Part shown: piece after piece, positions 26,183 through 34,853 of the stretch
How positions within the stretch are numbered: the stretch's first letter is position 1
Layout: each line of letters starts with the position of its first letter
Source: Achromobacter pestifer
GTDB lineage: Bacteria; Pseudomonadota; Gammaproteobacteria; Burkholderiales; Burkholderiaceae_B
Assembly: GCF_013267355.1 (NCBI RefSeq)
Contig: NZ_CP053985.1
Coordinates: 3,720,001 to 3,784,000 of the forward strand
Length of the DNA: 64,000 nucleotides
Direction: 5' to 3'
Notes under the pieces: model-generated
What the model saw: the letters and a program-made list of their open reading frames with translations, nothing else
Database searches by the model: none
What the model was told of the DNA's origin: nothing
Position numbers and translations under genes: made by a program

Positions 26183-26653
26183 ATGCAAATCAAGAAAGCC
26201 ATGGTTGTAGCAACACTTGCCGCCACTACGATGTGCGCTGCCGGAGCGGCTGTTTCAGGGCCTGCGGTAACGGTTACGTTCAAGAATCTGGGGGCGCAGC
26301 CGGCTACGTATACGCCCGTGACCAATAACGAAACCAGCACCTTTGTCGATGCGAGGCCAAAACCTAAGAAACTCGTCAGAGCGGGCGATTCAGACTCGTA
26401 TCAAGTGCAGAACCTGATCAGTCCCGACGCCAACGCAGCCGTCGTGCGCTACACGATGGACGGCAAGACATGCGTCTTCGGCACCACATTTGTGTATGCC
26501 ATTGGCGGGGGATCACTGATTACGGGTGGTCTCACCAAGATACCGAAGTGGAACAAGACGGCCACGGGCACCGGAGGGGCGGATTGCAATGCCGCGTTCA
26601 CCTTGCAGAACCCCGTAACCCACGAGTGGTCGGTTGAGTTCACCATGAGGTAG
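26183..26653 (+). CDS. Small Sec-exported protein of unknown function
   Basis: A 156-residue protein with a clear signal peptide (MQIKKAMVVATLAATTMCAA, cleavage near residue 23-26). The mature part is about 130 residues, beta-rich in appearance, with exactly two cysteines (C97, C135) that could form a disulfide. GGAG eight bases before ATG 26183 supports the start over the upstream in-frame ATG. Not recognised. It lies 5' of an unknown 275-residue protein and a MacAB-TolC-type exporter. A periplasmic, disulfide-bonded substrate of that exporter is one possibility. Confidence 0.6.
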   Translation: MQIKKAMVVATLAATTMCAAGAAVSGPAVTVTFKNLGAQPATYTPVTNNETSTFVDARPKPKKLVRAGDSDSYQVQNLISPDANAAVVRYTMDGKTCVFGTTFVYAIGGGSLITGGLTKIPKWNKTATGTGGADCNAAFTLQNPVTHEWSVEFTMR

Positions 26654-26686
26654 CAAGGCGGGGCAGCCTCGCGCTGCCTCCTTGCT
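26652..26686 (+). terminator. Hairpin after the small exported protein
   Basis: AGCAAGG/CCTTGCT outer and GGCAG/CTGCC inner stems, loop CCTCGCG, immediately overlapping the stop codon. There is no T-run, so it may stabilise the mRNA end rather than terminate. Confidence 0.4.
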
Positions 26687-26714
26687 GCCGCATACAGTCT
26701 AAATCCTATCAACG

Positions 26715-27542
26715 ATGGACCGGCATATGAATCACATCAATCAATTCAGTTATTCCGCGGTACGCAGCCAGCAGCCCGCGCGGCAGGACCTCGCCGGTAA
26801 AACCGCCGTCAGCCATGCGTCTCCGGCGTCCGGCGCGTCTGGCTCACTGCCCGCCAGCAAGACCGGCGTTTCGTCGCTCGCGCGTTTGCTGAGCGAAGCG
26901 GGCACGCGGGCGGCCGCTAGGGATGCCAGCACCAGCCGCGAGGGCCTGGTCAAGATTGTCGACGCCACTGTCGATAAGCTGATAGGCGACGGTTACCGGA
27001 TGAACAAGTCCAAGGCTGATGCCGAAGTGCCCAAGTCGGACGATCCACAACGGCTCGCCCTGGCCAAGCAGGCTACCGACTTCGCCAACGGCGCGGGTCC
27101 CAATCCCTTCAAAGGGATGTCGCGCGAGCAATTGGCATTGATCACCTACGACGATAGCGGAGCCTTCACCGTCAATGAGCGTCAAGCGGCTTGGCGGGAA
27201 GACTATGACCAGGATCAGGTATGGAGGCGGGGCATCATCGCGAAGCTGAACGATGACTCCCGTCGGATAGGTCGGGATTCGCCCCAAACCCTGCAGGAAA
27301 TGCTGGATTACCACAGATCGTTGCCGCCCATTCTAAGAGCCCAGGAGCCCCAGGACTACGAGGCCAAGCTGGAGGTAGCGATTACTCAGTCGAAGCGTAC
27401 GGAGTCGACGCCGCAGAAGGACGAATTCCAATCCTTGCTGACGCTGTTGCTAAAGCGCTTGAGCGACGATCAGGGCAAGCGACGCCACACCGTGGCTCCC
27501 GCGCATGTGGCGGGAGCATTGAGGATGAGATCGGCTTCTTGA
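26715..27542 (+). CDS. Unknown 275-residue protein upstream of an ABC exporter
   Basis: Not recognised. The N-terminal 60 residues are Ser/Ala/Gly/Gln-rich without a Sec signal (HASPASGASGSLPASKTG), a composition often seen at the start of proteins exported by dedicated systems. The middle has a distinctive block GPNPFKGMSREQLALITYDD followed by SGAFTVNERQAAWRE, suggesting a conserved family. The C-terminus is helical and charged. A second ATG at 26727 is an equally possible start. It is co-oriented with and 129 bases before the exporter ATPase gene, so it may be cargo, an assembly factor or a regulator of that system. Confidence 0.6.
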   Translation: MDRHMNHINQFSYSAVRSQQPARQDLAGKTAVSHASPASGASGSLPASKTGVSSLARLLSEAGTRAAARDASTSREGLVKIVDATVDKLIGDGYRMNKSKADAEVPKSDDPQRLALAKQATDFANGAGPNPFKGMSREQLALITYDDSGAFTVNERQAAWREDYDQDQVWRRGIIAKLNDDSRRIGRDSPQTLQEMLDYHRSLPPILRAQEPQDYEAKLEVAITQSKRTESTPQKDEFQSLLTLLLKRLSDDQGKRRHTVAPAHVAGALRMRSAS

Positions 27543-27671
27543 TATATCGCGCGTCGCGAGGCGGCTGAGTCGCCGTGTTCGGTTGCCGCTGATGCCAACG
27601 AACATCTGTCGGGGCGATGCTTGTGTTTGCGGATGGAAGGGGGAGGAGTGCCTGGAATATACGACACGGAC

Positions 27672-28346
27672 ATGCTCCGCCTGGAGGGAATCACACATGC
27701 CTATGCTGCGGGCGCTTCCAGGCAAGCAATATTGCACGACGTGTCGCTTTCCATCCCCGCGGGCCAAAGCTGCGCCATCGTCGGTGCATCGGGATCCGGC
27801 AAGAGCACACTGCTCAACCTCATGGGGCTATTGGATGCGCCCACCGCCGGGCGTGTGTTGCTCGCCGGTGTGGATATGACGCGCGCCGGCTCCGGCGAGT
27901 GCGCGCGGGTGCGCAATCGGAGTATTGGATTCGTTTTTCAGAGCTTCCATCTACTGCCGCGCCTCGATGCGCTGGACAATGTCGCGTTGCCCTTGCTGTA
28001 TCGCGGCCTGTCGCGGCCGGCAGCGAGACAGGCTGCCCTGGCGCAACTGGCGAAGGTGGGATTGGAAGAACGCACCTGGTACCTCCCCGCGGATCTGTCG
28101 GGCGGCCAGCGTCAGCGCGTGGCCATTGCCCGGGCCTTGGTGGGCGAGCCGGCCCTGTTGCTGGCCGATGAACCTACCGGCAATCTCGATGGCCAGACCG
28201 CACAGGACACTATTGATCTGCTGCTTTCCTTGAATCGGGAGCAAGGCGCCACGCTGATCCTGGTGACTCATGACCATGGAATTGCCAATCGCATGGAACG
28301 CCGCATCGAAGTGTGCGATGGCCGAATCCGGGAGGCACATGGTTAG
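27672..28346 (+). CDS. MacB-type ABC transporter ATP-binding protein
   Basis: A 224-residue nucleotide-binding protein of the MacB/LolD class. Walker A GASGSGKSTLLN, Q-loop FVFQSFHLLPRLDALDN, signature [15 protein letters not shown], Walker [13 protein letters not shown] and the switch His LVTHD are complete. MLRLEGITHAY at ATG 27672 is the canonical start, but in-frame starts at 27621, 27633 and GTG 27648 are possible; a GGGGGAGGA lies at 27639-27647. Separate ATPase and permease genes overlap (28339-28346), as in YknYZ-like systems rather than the fused MacB. Confidence 0.88.
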   Translation: MLRLEGITHAYAAGASRQAILHDVSLSIPAGQSCAIVGASGSGKSTLLNLMGLLDAPTAGRVLLAGVDMTRAGSGECARVRNRSIGFVFQSFHLLPRLDALDNVALPLLYRGLSRPAARQAALAQLAKVGLEERTWYLPADLSGGQRQRVAIARALVGEPALLLADEPTGNLDGQTAQDTIDLLLSLNREQGATLILVTHDHGIANRMERRIEVCDGRIREAHG

Positions 28347-29589
28347 GGCGCGGGCGCCACATGTTGGGCGTCATGTCCTGCAATCCGGTTATGGCCCGTC
28401 CTGGTCGCAACTGCTGCGAGAATCGATCGAGAACCTCCGCTTGCAGGGGCGGCGGGCCATCTTGTCCATGTTGGGGATCGCGGTGGGCTGCATGGCCGTC
28501 GTGGCGCTGTTGAACATCGGGCACAACGCCCAGCTTGAAGCCATGCGCGTCTTCCAAGGCATGGGCACTGATCTATTGGTGGCCAGCGTGAAGAATCGCA
28601 TCGAGGGTCGCAGTGCCGCGGTGCCCGCCGTCGCTCACCTGGATGTCGGCTCGTTGCGCGCAGCGCTGCCCGATATTGCGGCGGCGGCCGTGTTGATTCC
28701 AACGGGCGCGGAAGCACGGTTGCGGGGACGTTCCCTGAGCGTCACGGTATTGGGCAGTAATACCGAGCTGCGGAACGTTCTGGATCTGCGGCTGGCGCGA
28801 GGCCGATTCCTGAGCGAGTTCGACGCTGGAGCCACCCATGCGGTTTTGGGGGCGAATGTCGCGGCTGAGTGGGAACGCGCAGGCGTTGCCGTTTCATTGG
28901 GTGACCAGATGCGGCTTGGCGGCTACTTGTTTGAAGTGGTCGGCATTCTATGGCCGAACGGACAGAATCCATTGCTACCCGTTTCCCCGGACGATGCGGT
29001 TCTTTTGCCCGTCGAAGGGATGCGGCGTGTCATGCCGCTTCCGCAAATTTCCAGCATCCTGGCTCGTAACGCCGATAGCGGTACGCTCGGGCATACCTCA
29101 CCCCAGCTACAGGCCTGGCTGACGGAAAGGTTGCCCGGATTCGAGATCGATGTGCAGATCCCCCAGCAATTGCTGGACGGCATGGCGCAGCAGTCACGCC
29201 TGTTTTCATGGTTCCTGACGGGTCTGGGGGGCATCTCCCTGCTGGTGGGCGGGATAGGCGTGATGAATGTCATGGTGATGAGCGTCGCGGAGCGGCGCCG
29301 GGAAATCGGCGTACGCATGGCGCTGGGCGCGCGTCCCATGGATATTGCGCGCCTCTTTCTGCTGGAGGCAATCCTGCTGTCGGCCGCTGGTTCGCTGGTT
29401 GGCGCGGCATGCGGCTTCGCGGCGGCCAGGCTCTTCGTGCATCTCTCCGGCTGGTCGTCGTTTTCAGCATCGGTGGCGGCGTTGCCATTGGGTGTCGGCA
29501 GCGCCATTGCGATTGGCTTGTTCTTTGGATTGTCACCGGCGTTGGCGGCGGCGCGCCTGGCGCCTGTAGAGGCGCTGCGCGATGTGTAG
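28339..29589 (+). CDS. MacB-type ABC transporter permease
   Basis: A 416-residue permease. The first membrane helix is near residue 35-55 (AILSMLGIAVGCMAVVALL). A large periplasmic MacB-type domain follows to about 290, then three C-terminal helices of the FtsX domain (GISLLVGGIGVMNVMVMSV, GVRMALGARPMDIARLFLLE). Such transporters do not move solutes across the inner membrane. They drive export from the periplasm through an adaptor and TolC. GGGAGG precedes ATG 28339, which overlaps the ATPase stop by 8 bases. Confidence 0.9.
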   Translation: MVRARAPHVGRHVLQSGYGPSWSQLLRESIENLRLQGRRAILSMLGIAVGCMAVVALLNIGHNAQLEAMRVFQGMGTDLLVASVKNRIEGRSAAVPAVAHLDVGSLRAALPDIAAAAVLIPTGAEARLRGRSLSVTVLGSNTELRNVLDLRLARGRFLSEFDAGATHAVLGANVAAEWERAGVAVSLGDQMRLGGYLFEVVGILWPNGQNPLLPVSPDDAVLLPVEGMRRVMPLPQISSILARNADSGTLGHTSPQLQAWLTERLPGFEIDVQIPQQLLDGMAQQSRLFSWFLTGLGGISLLVGGIGVMNVMVMSVAERRREIGVRMALGARPMDIARLFLLEAILLSAAGSLVGAACGFAAARLFVHLSGWSSFSASVAALPLGVGSAIAIGLFFGLSPALAAARLAPVEALRDV

Positions 29590-31069
29590 GCTGCACGCCA
29601 TTGTTGCTGCGCTGCTTGCCGCAGCACTCTTCATCACTTCTGAAAGAGCCGCGGCGCGGACGGCACCGATGCAGGCAGGTCGGCAAGGCCAGGGGGCACC
29701 TGCCGCTACCGGGAAGTCGTTGAATGCCTCAACCATCGATCTGACATTGAGCGACGCAATCTATCTGGGGTTGCGGGAAAACCGTGCCATTCGCAGCGCC
29801 TATCTGGATCGCGTGGCTCAAAAGTTCGACCTGCGTGTGGCCGAGGATCGTTTTACGCCAAAGCTGACGCTCCGCGGCAGCTACCTTTCTCTGCGGAATC
29901 AGGCGGATCCCTACCGACAGGGGACCCTGGCCCCCACCGCGAGTCTGCAGACGCCTTATGGCAGTCGTGTCAGCCTGGGCTGGAACTACAGCCACATGCG
30001 GGCCAGCGAGGGCGGCCTGTCGCGCAATGACGGCGCCAACATCGCTGTGATCCAGCCTTTGTTGCGCGGCGCCGGGAAGGACATCGCGACGGCCCCCGTG
30101 CGCCTCGCGCGCCTGAATGAACTGATAAACCGGCTCAACCTTAAGCTCATTGTCGCGCAGACCATCACGCAGGTCGTTGTTTCCTACCGAGCACTGCTGC
30201 AAGCGCAGGGGCAGTTGGCGATTGCGCAGGAATCGCTGGAGCGCGCGCGTCAGTTGGTTGACGTCAATCGCGCCATGATCGCTGCCGGGCGCATGGCCGA
30301 ATTTGAAATTGTGCAAACGGAAGCCGAGGTGGCCACGCAGGAACTGGCCTATGAAGACACGCGCAATCAGGTGGAGAGCGCTCGCCTGGCCCTGCTGCAG
30401 TTGCTGACCCTGAACCTGAACACGCCGATTGTCGCGACCGAGGCCTTGCAGGCGCAGCGCCTGGACGTCAATGCTGTCGAAGCGCTACGGCAGGCCGAAG
30501 CTTCTCAACCTGCTTATCTGACACAGATCATTGCCAGCGAGCAAGCTACCGTCAATCTTGCCGTCGCGCGCAACGATCGCCTCTGGAATGTATCGCTCGT
30601 GGGTGGCGCCAGTCAGGCGCGCGAGCGCAGCGCCTTGAGCGGCGCCTCGCGCAACTGGGAAAACTATGTTGGGCTTCAGGTGGAAATTCCCATTGGCGAC
30701 TTGAGCACGCGCCAGACCGAAGTACAGGCCGAGGTCAACGTGCGCAGCCAGGAACTTCAGTTGGCGGAGGCTCGCCAACAATTGGAGCGTGATGTGGTCA
30801 ACGCCGTGCGCGATATCGGAACGCGGTGGCGCCAATACGAAATTTCCCAGCGTGCACGCGATCTTTCTCGCCGAAAACTGGAAATAGAACGTGAAAAGCT
30901 CACCGTGGGCCGCTCCAGCAACTTTCAGGTCCTGAGCTTCGAGAATGATCTGCGCAATGCGGAAAACGCGAGGCTCAACGCGCTTGTCAGCTATCTCAAT
31001 GCGCAGGCCGAACTGGACCAGAAGCTGGGGACCACGCTGCAAAGCTGGGACATCGCGCTCGATGACTAG
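29582..31069 (+). CDS. TolC-family outer-membrane efflux protein
   Basis: A 495-residue outer-membrane channel with an N-terminal signal peptide (MCRLHAIVAALLAAALFITS). Two homologous halves of long alpha-helices are visible, for example LTLSDAIYLGLRENRAIRSA and RARQLVDVNRAMIAAGRMAE, with GRSSNFQVLSFENDL near the end as in TolC proteins. It overlaps the permease gene by 8 bases and the adaptor gene by 8 bases, so the exporter parts are translated as one unit. It provides the exit duct for the MacAB-like pump. Confidence 0.9.
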   Translation: MCRLHAIVAALLAAALFITSERAAARTAPMQAGRQGQGAPAATGKSLNASTIDLTLSDAIYLGLRENRAIRSAYLDRVAQKFDLRVAEDRFTPKLTLRGSYLSLRNQADPYRQGTLAPTASLQTPYGSRVSLGWNYSHMRASEGGLSRNDGANIAVIQPLLRGAGKDIATAPVRLARLNELINRLNLKLIVAQTITQVVVSYRALLQAQGQLAIAQESLERARQLVDVNRAMIAAGRMAEFEIVQTEAEVATQELAYEDTRNQVESARLALLQLLTLNLNTPIVATEALQAQRLDVNAVEALRQAEASQPAYLTQIIASEQATVNLAVARNDRLWNVSLVGGASQARERSALSGASRNWENYVGLQVEIPIGDLSTRQTEVQAEVNVRSQELQLAEARQQLERDVVNAVRDIGTRWRQYEISQRARDLSRRKLEIEREKLTVGRSSNFQVLSFENDLRNAENARLNALVSYLNAQAELDQKLGTTLQSWDIALDD

Positions 31070-32366
31070 CTTCCGTCTTGCGAGCCAAGCTCTCTTCTTC
31101 ATCGGCCGCAGGCCACTCTTGCTGATGTTGCTGTCGCTGGCTGGCGGCATGCTGCTTTGGCGGCCATGGAAGACAGATGCCGCGGAGACAGAGCCGGCAA
31201 CGAGCGAGTGGGTGGCCGTGGAGCCCCGGCTTCTCGAACAGCGGCTTGGCTTGGTCGGACGTATTCAGCCGAGCCGTCAGGAGACGCTGGGGGCTCCATT
31301 CGAAGGTGTCATCCGCGAAGTGCTGGCGCGCGAAGGACAGTCCGTTGATGCGGGGCAAGTTCTGATACGACTTGACCCTGGGAAGATCGATATTCAGCTG
31401 CGTCAGGCACAGGCTGAGCTGCTCAAGGCACAGCGGGAAGCCAATCAGCTGCGCAACTGGGACAGCAGTTCCGACGTTTTTCGCGCTCGACGAGCCGTGC
31501 AGACCGCTCGCACTACCCTGGAAAATACAGAGACGAACCTGCGCGATACCCGGATGCTCTTTGCGCGCGGCATCGTCGCCCGCATGGAAGTCGACACCAT
31601 GGCGCAACTGGTGCGCACGCAGCAGCAGGATCTGCTCGCCGCGCAGGAGGAGCTGCACATCGTTGAGACTCGCGGGCAGGGCGTGGACCGGGAGATCGTC
31701 GAGATGGAGCTGGTCAATGCTCAGGCTCGCCATCAGGCGTTGCTTGCACAACGCGATCGTCAGGCGGTCACGGCTCCATTTGCGGGGTTCGTCGCGCGCC
31801 CCTCGGTTCCCGACGGAGGGAAGGCGCTGAGCGTGCAGCCTGGCGTGCTGGTCAGCCAGGGTACGCCCTTGTTGAGCGTGACTGGGCGGGAACACATCCA
31901 GGTGCTCTCCAGGGTGGAGGAGATGGATCTGCACCGGTTGCGCGTAGGCATGCCGGTGCAGATCGCGGGCGACGGCTTTGCCGGGCAGGTGCTGGGCGGG
32001 CACATCGAGTCCATTGCGGTGCAAGGCAACGCAATGGACGTGCAAGGGGCTGCCGCATACTACGACGTAGTGGCATCGGTCGACGCCTCGCTCACCGATC
32101 TCAGCAAGCACGTCCGGTTAGGGATGAGCGCTCGCTTGACGGTCATTCTGTATCGCAATGAACAGGGCATCGCGGTGCCGCCCGACGCGTTGCGGATTGA
32201 TGCCGACGGAGCATCCTACGTCCTCTATCGCGCAACACTGGATGCCTTGCCGTCGAAGATCGTCGTGAAACCCGGCCAGGCGATAGCGCAGGGCGTGGAG
32301 GTGCAGGGATTGGATGTGGGATATGTGCAGACAGGTTATGGGCAGTCCAGGGCGCGGGCGCGGTGA
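31062..32366 (+). CDS. MacA/HlyD-type periplasmic adaptor protein
   Basis: A 434-residue membrane-fusion protein with an N-terminal membrane helix (PLLLMLLSLAGGMLL). The lipoyl-like halves are FEGVIREVLAREGQSVDAGQ and AVTAPFAGFVARPSVPDGGK, with a long coiled-coil hairpin between them (about residues 115-225) and beta-barrel domains after. It links the permease to the TolC channel. The ATG lies inside the end of the tolC-like gene. Last gene of the exporter operon; the marR gene converges 44 bases downstream. Confidence 0.9.
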   Translation: MTSFRLASQALFFIGRRPLLLMLLSLAGGMLLWRPWKTDAAETEPATSEWVAVEPRLLEQRLGLVGRIQPSRQETLGAPFEGVIREVLAREGQSVDAGQVLIRLDPGKIDIQLRQAQAELLKAQREANQLRNWDSSSDVFRARRAVQTARTTLENTETNLRDTRMLFARGIVARMEVDTMAQLVRTQQQDLLAAQEELHIVETRGQGVDREIVEMELVNAQARHQALLAQRDRQAVTAPFAGFVARPSVPDGGKALSVQPGVLVSQGTPLLSVTGREHIQVLSRVEEMDLHRLRVGMPVQIAGDGFAGQVLGGHIESIAVQGNAMDVQGAAAYYDVVASVDASLTDLSKHVRLGMSARLTVILYRNEQGIAVPPDALRIDADGASYVLYRATLDALPSKIVVKPGQAIAQGVEVQGLDVGYVQTGYGQSRARAR

Positions 32367-32410
32367 CTGCTCGGAGGTTTTCCGCCAACGCCGCATTCGG
32401 CCTGGCGTCT

Positions 32411-32857
32411 TCAACCTTGAGGCGTCTTATCCGCCTTCCGCAGGAAATTCGCTTCCAGCACGCTCAGCACGCGGTTCAATGTATCGATATCCGCGGCCGA
32501 CAAACCCTTGAGCGACTCTTCGAAGAAGGCCGCCCGCTTGGGCAGGGCCTCGTCCACCACGGCCTGGCCGGCGGGCGTGAGGCTGGCGTTGGTCAGGCGG
32601 TTGTCTTGCGGGTCCATCGCGCGCGCGATCCAGCCCAGTTTCTGCATGGCCTGCAACTGGCGCGTGAGCGATGCGGGATCGAGCCGGCAGCGTTCGGCCA
32701 GGTGCTTCTGCGAGCATTGGCCGCATTCGTGCAGCGCCAGCAGGATGCGCCAGCGGGGCAGGGCGTGGCCGACCGTGCCGCTGAACGCGCTCTGCATGCC
32801 GCGGTAGGTCTGCCCCATGTGCTGGATGACCTGCAAGCCTTGTTGTTGTTTGGGCAA
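32411..32857 (-). CDS. MarR-family repressor
   Basis: A 148-residue winged-helix regulator. It shows the MarR core: LPRWRILLALHECGQCSQKHLAERC, LDPASLTRQLQAMQKLGWIA and the wing DNRLTNASLTPAGQAV. It starts three bases after the MFS-transporter stop codon, so the two genes form one operon. A 22-bp palindrome before the MFS gene is the expected operator, giving autoregulation and drug- or phenolic-inducible export. Confidence 0.9.
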   Translation of the reverse strand: MPKQQQGLQVIQHMGQTYRGMQSAFSGTVGHALPRWRILLALHECGQCSQKHLAERCRLDPASLTRQLQAMQKLGWIARAMDPQDNRLTNASLTPAGQAVVDEALPKRAAFFEESLKGLSAADIDTLNRVLSVLEANFLRKADKTPQG

Positions 32858-32860
32858 AAG

Positions 32861-34459
32861 CTATTCTCCGACGCCGGCCGGCTCCGGTTTGGAGGGGCGG
32901 ATCAACTGGACCGGCGGCACGCGCCGCACACACCAGAGCGCGAACACGGCAACCACCAGGGCGATGAGCTGTCCTTCGTGGATGGCGCCGACAAGCGCGA
33001 CGCGCGCGATCTCGATCAGCGAGGTTCCGTCCTGGCCTTGATGCGCCAATTGTGCCAGGAACTGCGTCTGGGCCGCGGGATTGACCAGCATCTGGGGATC
33101 GTTCAGCTCGGGCAGCCAGCGGGCGGAAGCGCCGCGCAGGGTGGACTCGACGCCGCTGAAATAGCTGTGGCTGACCATGGTGCCGACGATCGCCGTGCCC
33201 AGCATGCCGCCTATCATGCGCAGGGATTGCAGCAGTGCGGTGGCGATGCCCAGATGGCTGCGGCCGGCGGTCTGCTGGGCGAAGACCGTCAGGTTGGGCA
33301 TGATGAAGCCCATGCCCAGGCCGGCCATCAGCATGTATGCGGCGATGAGCGCATGTGACGTATAGCTATGGGTGGTAACAATTCCCAGGCACGAGAGCGC
33401 CATCAGGATGAAGCCCGCATACAGCATCCGGTTGGGATTGCGGATGCGGGTGATGATGCGGCCGTTGATGATGCTGCCCACGGTGATGAAGACCACCATG
33501 GGGGTGATGAGCAGGCCGGCATCCTGGGGCGACAGCCCGAAGCCGCCCTGCAGCAGCAGCGGCGCGTAGAACAGCAGCGAGTACATGGTCACGCCCACCA
33601 GCAGGGCCAGCGTGAAGAGCATGGCCAGGCCGCGGTTGCGGAACATGTCCAGCGGCAGCAGCGGGTGCGGGCAGCGCCGTTCCCACCAGAGCAGGACGGC
33701 GAAGGCGACCGCGCTGCCCACGCCCAGCAGCATGATGGGCCCGCTCAGCCCTTCCTTGGGCAGCAATTCGACCAGCAGTTGCAGGCTGCCCAGCGCCAGC
33801 GCGATGAGCACCGCGCCCTGCCAATCCAGCCGCACGCGGCCGGTCGTGTGGTTGCGCAGGTGCGGCAGATAGCGTCCGACGAACCAGAGGCCGAGGATGC
33901 CGATGGGCAGGTTGACGTAGAACACCGAGCGCCAGCCGTAGTGCTCCGTCAGCGCGCCGCCCAGGGTCGGGCCCACGGCGTTGGCGATGCCGAAGGCGGA
34001 GCTGAGCATGACCTGCCAGCGCAGCCGTACATGGGGATCAGGGAACAGGTCGGGGATGGAGGCGAACGCGGTGCCCACCAGCATGCCGCCGCCTATGCCT
34101 TGCAGCGCGCGAGCCAGGACCAGCGTGAACATGCTGTCGGCCGCGCCGCAGAGCACCGAGGCGAGGGTGAACAGCACGATCGCCGCCACCACGAACGGCT
34201 TGCGCCCGTAGTAGTCGCCCAGCCGGCCGAAGATGGGAACGGTGATGACGGAGGTCAGCAGGTAAGACGTCGCTACCCATGCATACAGTTCGAAGCCCTT
34301 GAGTTCGGCCACAATGGTCGGAAGCGCGGTGCCGACCACGGTCTGATCGATGGCGACCATCATCATGACGAAGCACATGCCCAGCATGGCGAGCAGGGTC
34401 TGGCGGAAAGGAAGCACCTGGCCGGGCGAGTGCGGGGTGCCTGTAGCGGGGGCGGACAT
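32861..34459 (-). CDS. DHA2-family MFS drug exporter (EmrB/QacA type)
   Basis: A 532-residue proton antiporter with about 14 transmembrane helices. VAIDQTVVGTALPTIVAEL is the first-helix motif of the DHA2 group, and FGRLGDYYGRKPF is the conserved loop 2-3 motif A. The C-terminal helices precede RRVPPVQLIRPSKPEP. ATG 34459 is preferred over 34489, because the palindromic operator overlaps the longer version. First gene of the mfs-marR operon. No emrA-like adaptor is adjacent. Confidence 0.9.
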   Translation of the reverse strand: MSAPATGTPHSPGQVLPFRQTLLAMLGMCFVMMMVAIDQTVVGTALPTIVAELKGFELYAWVATSYLLTSVITVPIFGRLGDYYGRKPFVVAAIVLFTLASVLCGAADSMFTLVLARALQGIGGGMLVGTAFASIPDLFPDPHVRLRWQVMLSSAFGIANAVGPTLGGALTEHYGWRSVFYVNLPIGILGLWFVGRYLPHLRNHTTGRVRLDWQGAVLIALALGSLQLLVELLPKEGLSGPIMLLGVGSAVAFAVLLWWERRCPHPLLPLDMFRNRGLAMLFTLALLVGVTMYSLLFYAPLLLQGGFGLSPQDAGLLITPMVVFITVGSIINGRIITRIRNPNRMLYAGFILMALSCLGIVTTHSYTSHALIAAYMLMAGLGMGFIMPNLTVFAQQTAGRSHLGIATALLQSLRMIGGMLGTAIVGTMVSHSYFSGVESTLRGASARWLPELNDPQMLVNPAAQTQFLAQLAHQGQDGTSLIEIARVALVGAIHEGQLIALVVAVFALWCVRRVPPVQLIRPSKPEPAGVGE

Positions 34460-34472
34460 TGTTGGATCTATC

Positions 34473-34494
34473 AATGATTGATGTATCAATCATT
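34473..34494. promoter_or_regulatory. MarR-type operator palindrome
   Basis: AATGATTGAT and ATCAATCATT are exact inverted copies separated by GT. It lies 13 bases before the MFS start codon, in the 5' region of the mfs-marR operon. Spacing and symmetry fit a MarR dimer site. Confidence 0.75.
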
Positions 34495-34627
34495 CTAGCC
34501 CTACAATCCGCGAGACAGAAAGTTGTCAGGTCCGAGGCTGGATTTCGAAGCACGGAGCCCGGGGCAAGAGTGCTGAATTTGCGCGGTTTTGCCTGGCTTT
34601 CCGCGCGAAGCCGGCTTGATTTGTTAC

Positions 34628-34639
34628 GATAGCGCTATC
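34628..34639. promoter_or_regulatory. 12-bp palindrome in the MFS/asmA gap
   Basis: GATAGCGCTATC is perfectly symmetric. It lies in the 394-bp gap 34460-34853 between the divergent MFS and asmA genes, about 215 bases before asmA. It could bind a dimeric regulator. No small gene is seen in the gap. Confidence 0.3.
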
Positions 34640-34853
34640 TGTACGCTGGTCTAGCTGGCGTCTTCATCAGGCTTTCCTTGGCAGATCCCCATTTTTGGCG
34701 CCGCAGCCCCAGGCTCGGCAAGAGAGCGGGCACGCCCTGAAAGGCCGTGGCTACATGGGCCGGGCGGTTTTTCCGCCGCTAAAGCACCTTCCGCGCGCCT
34801 GGCGCTGCGGACGGCATTCAAGGATTTCCAGTCGAGGTACCGACGGGGCAGCA

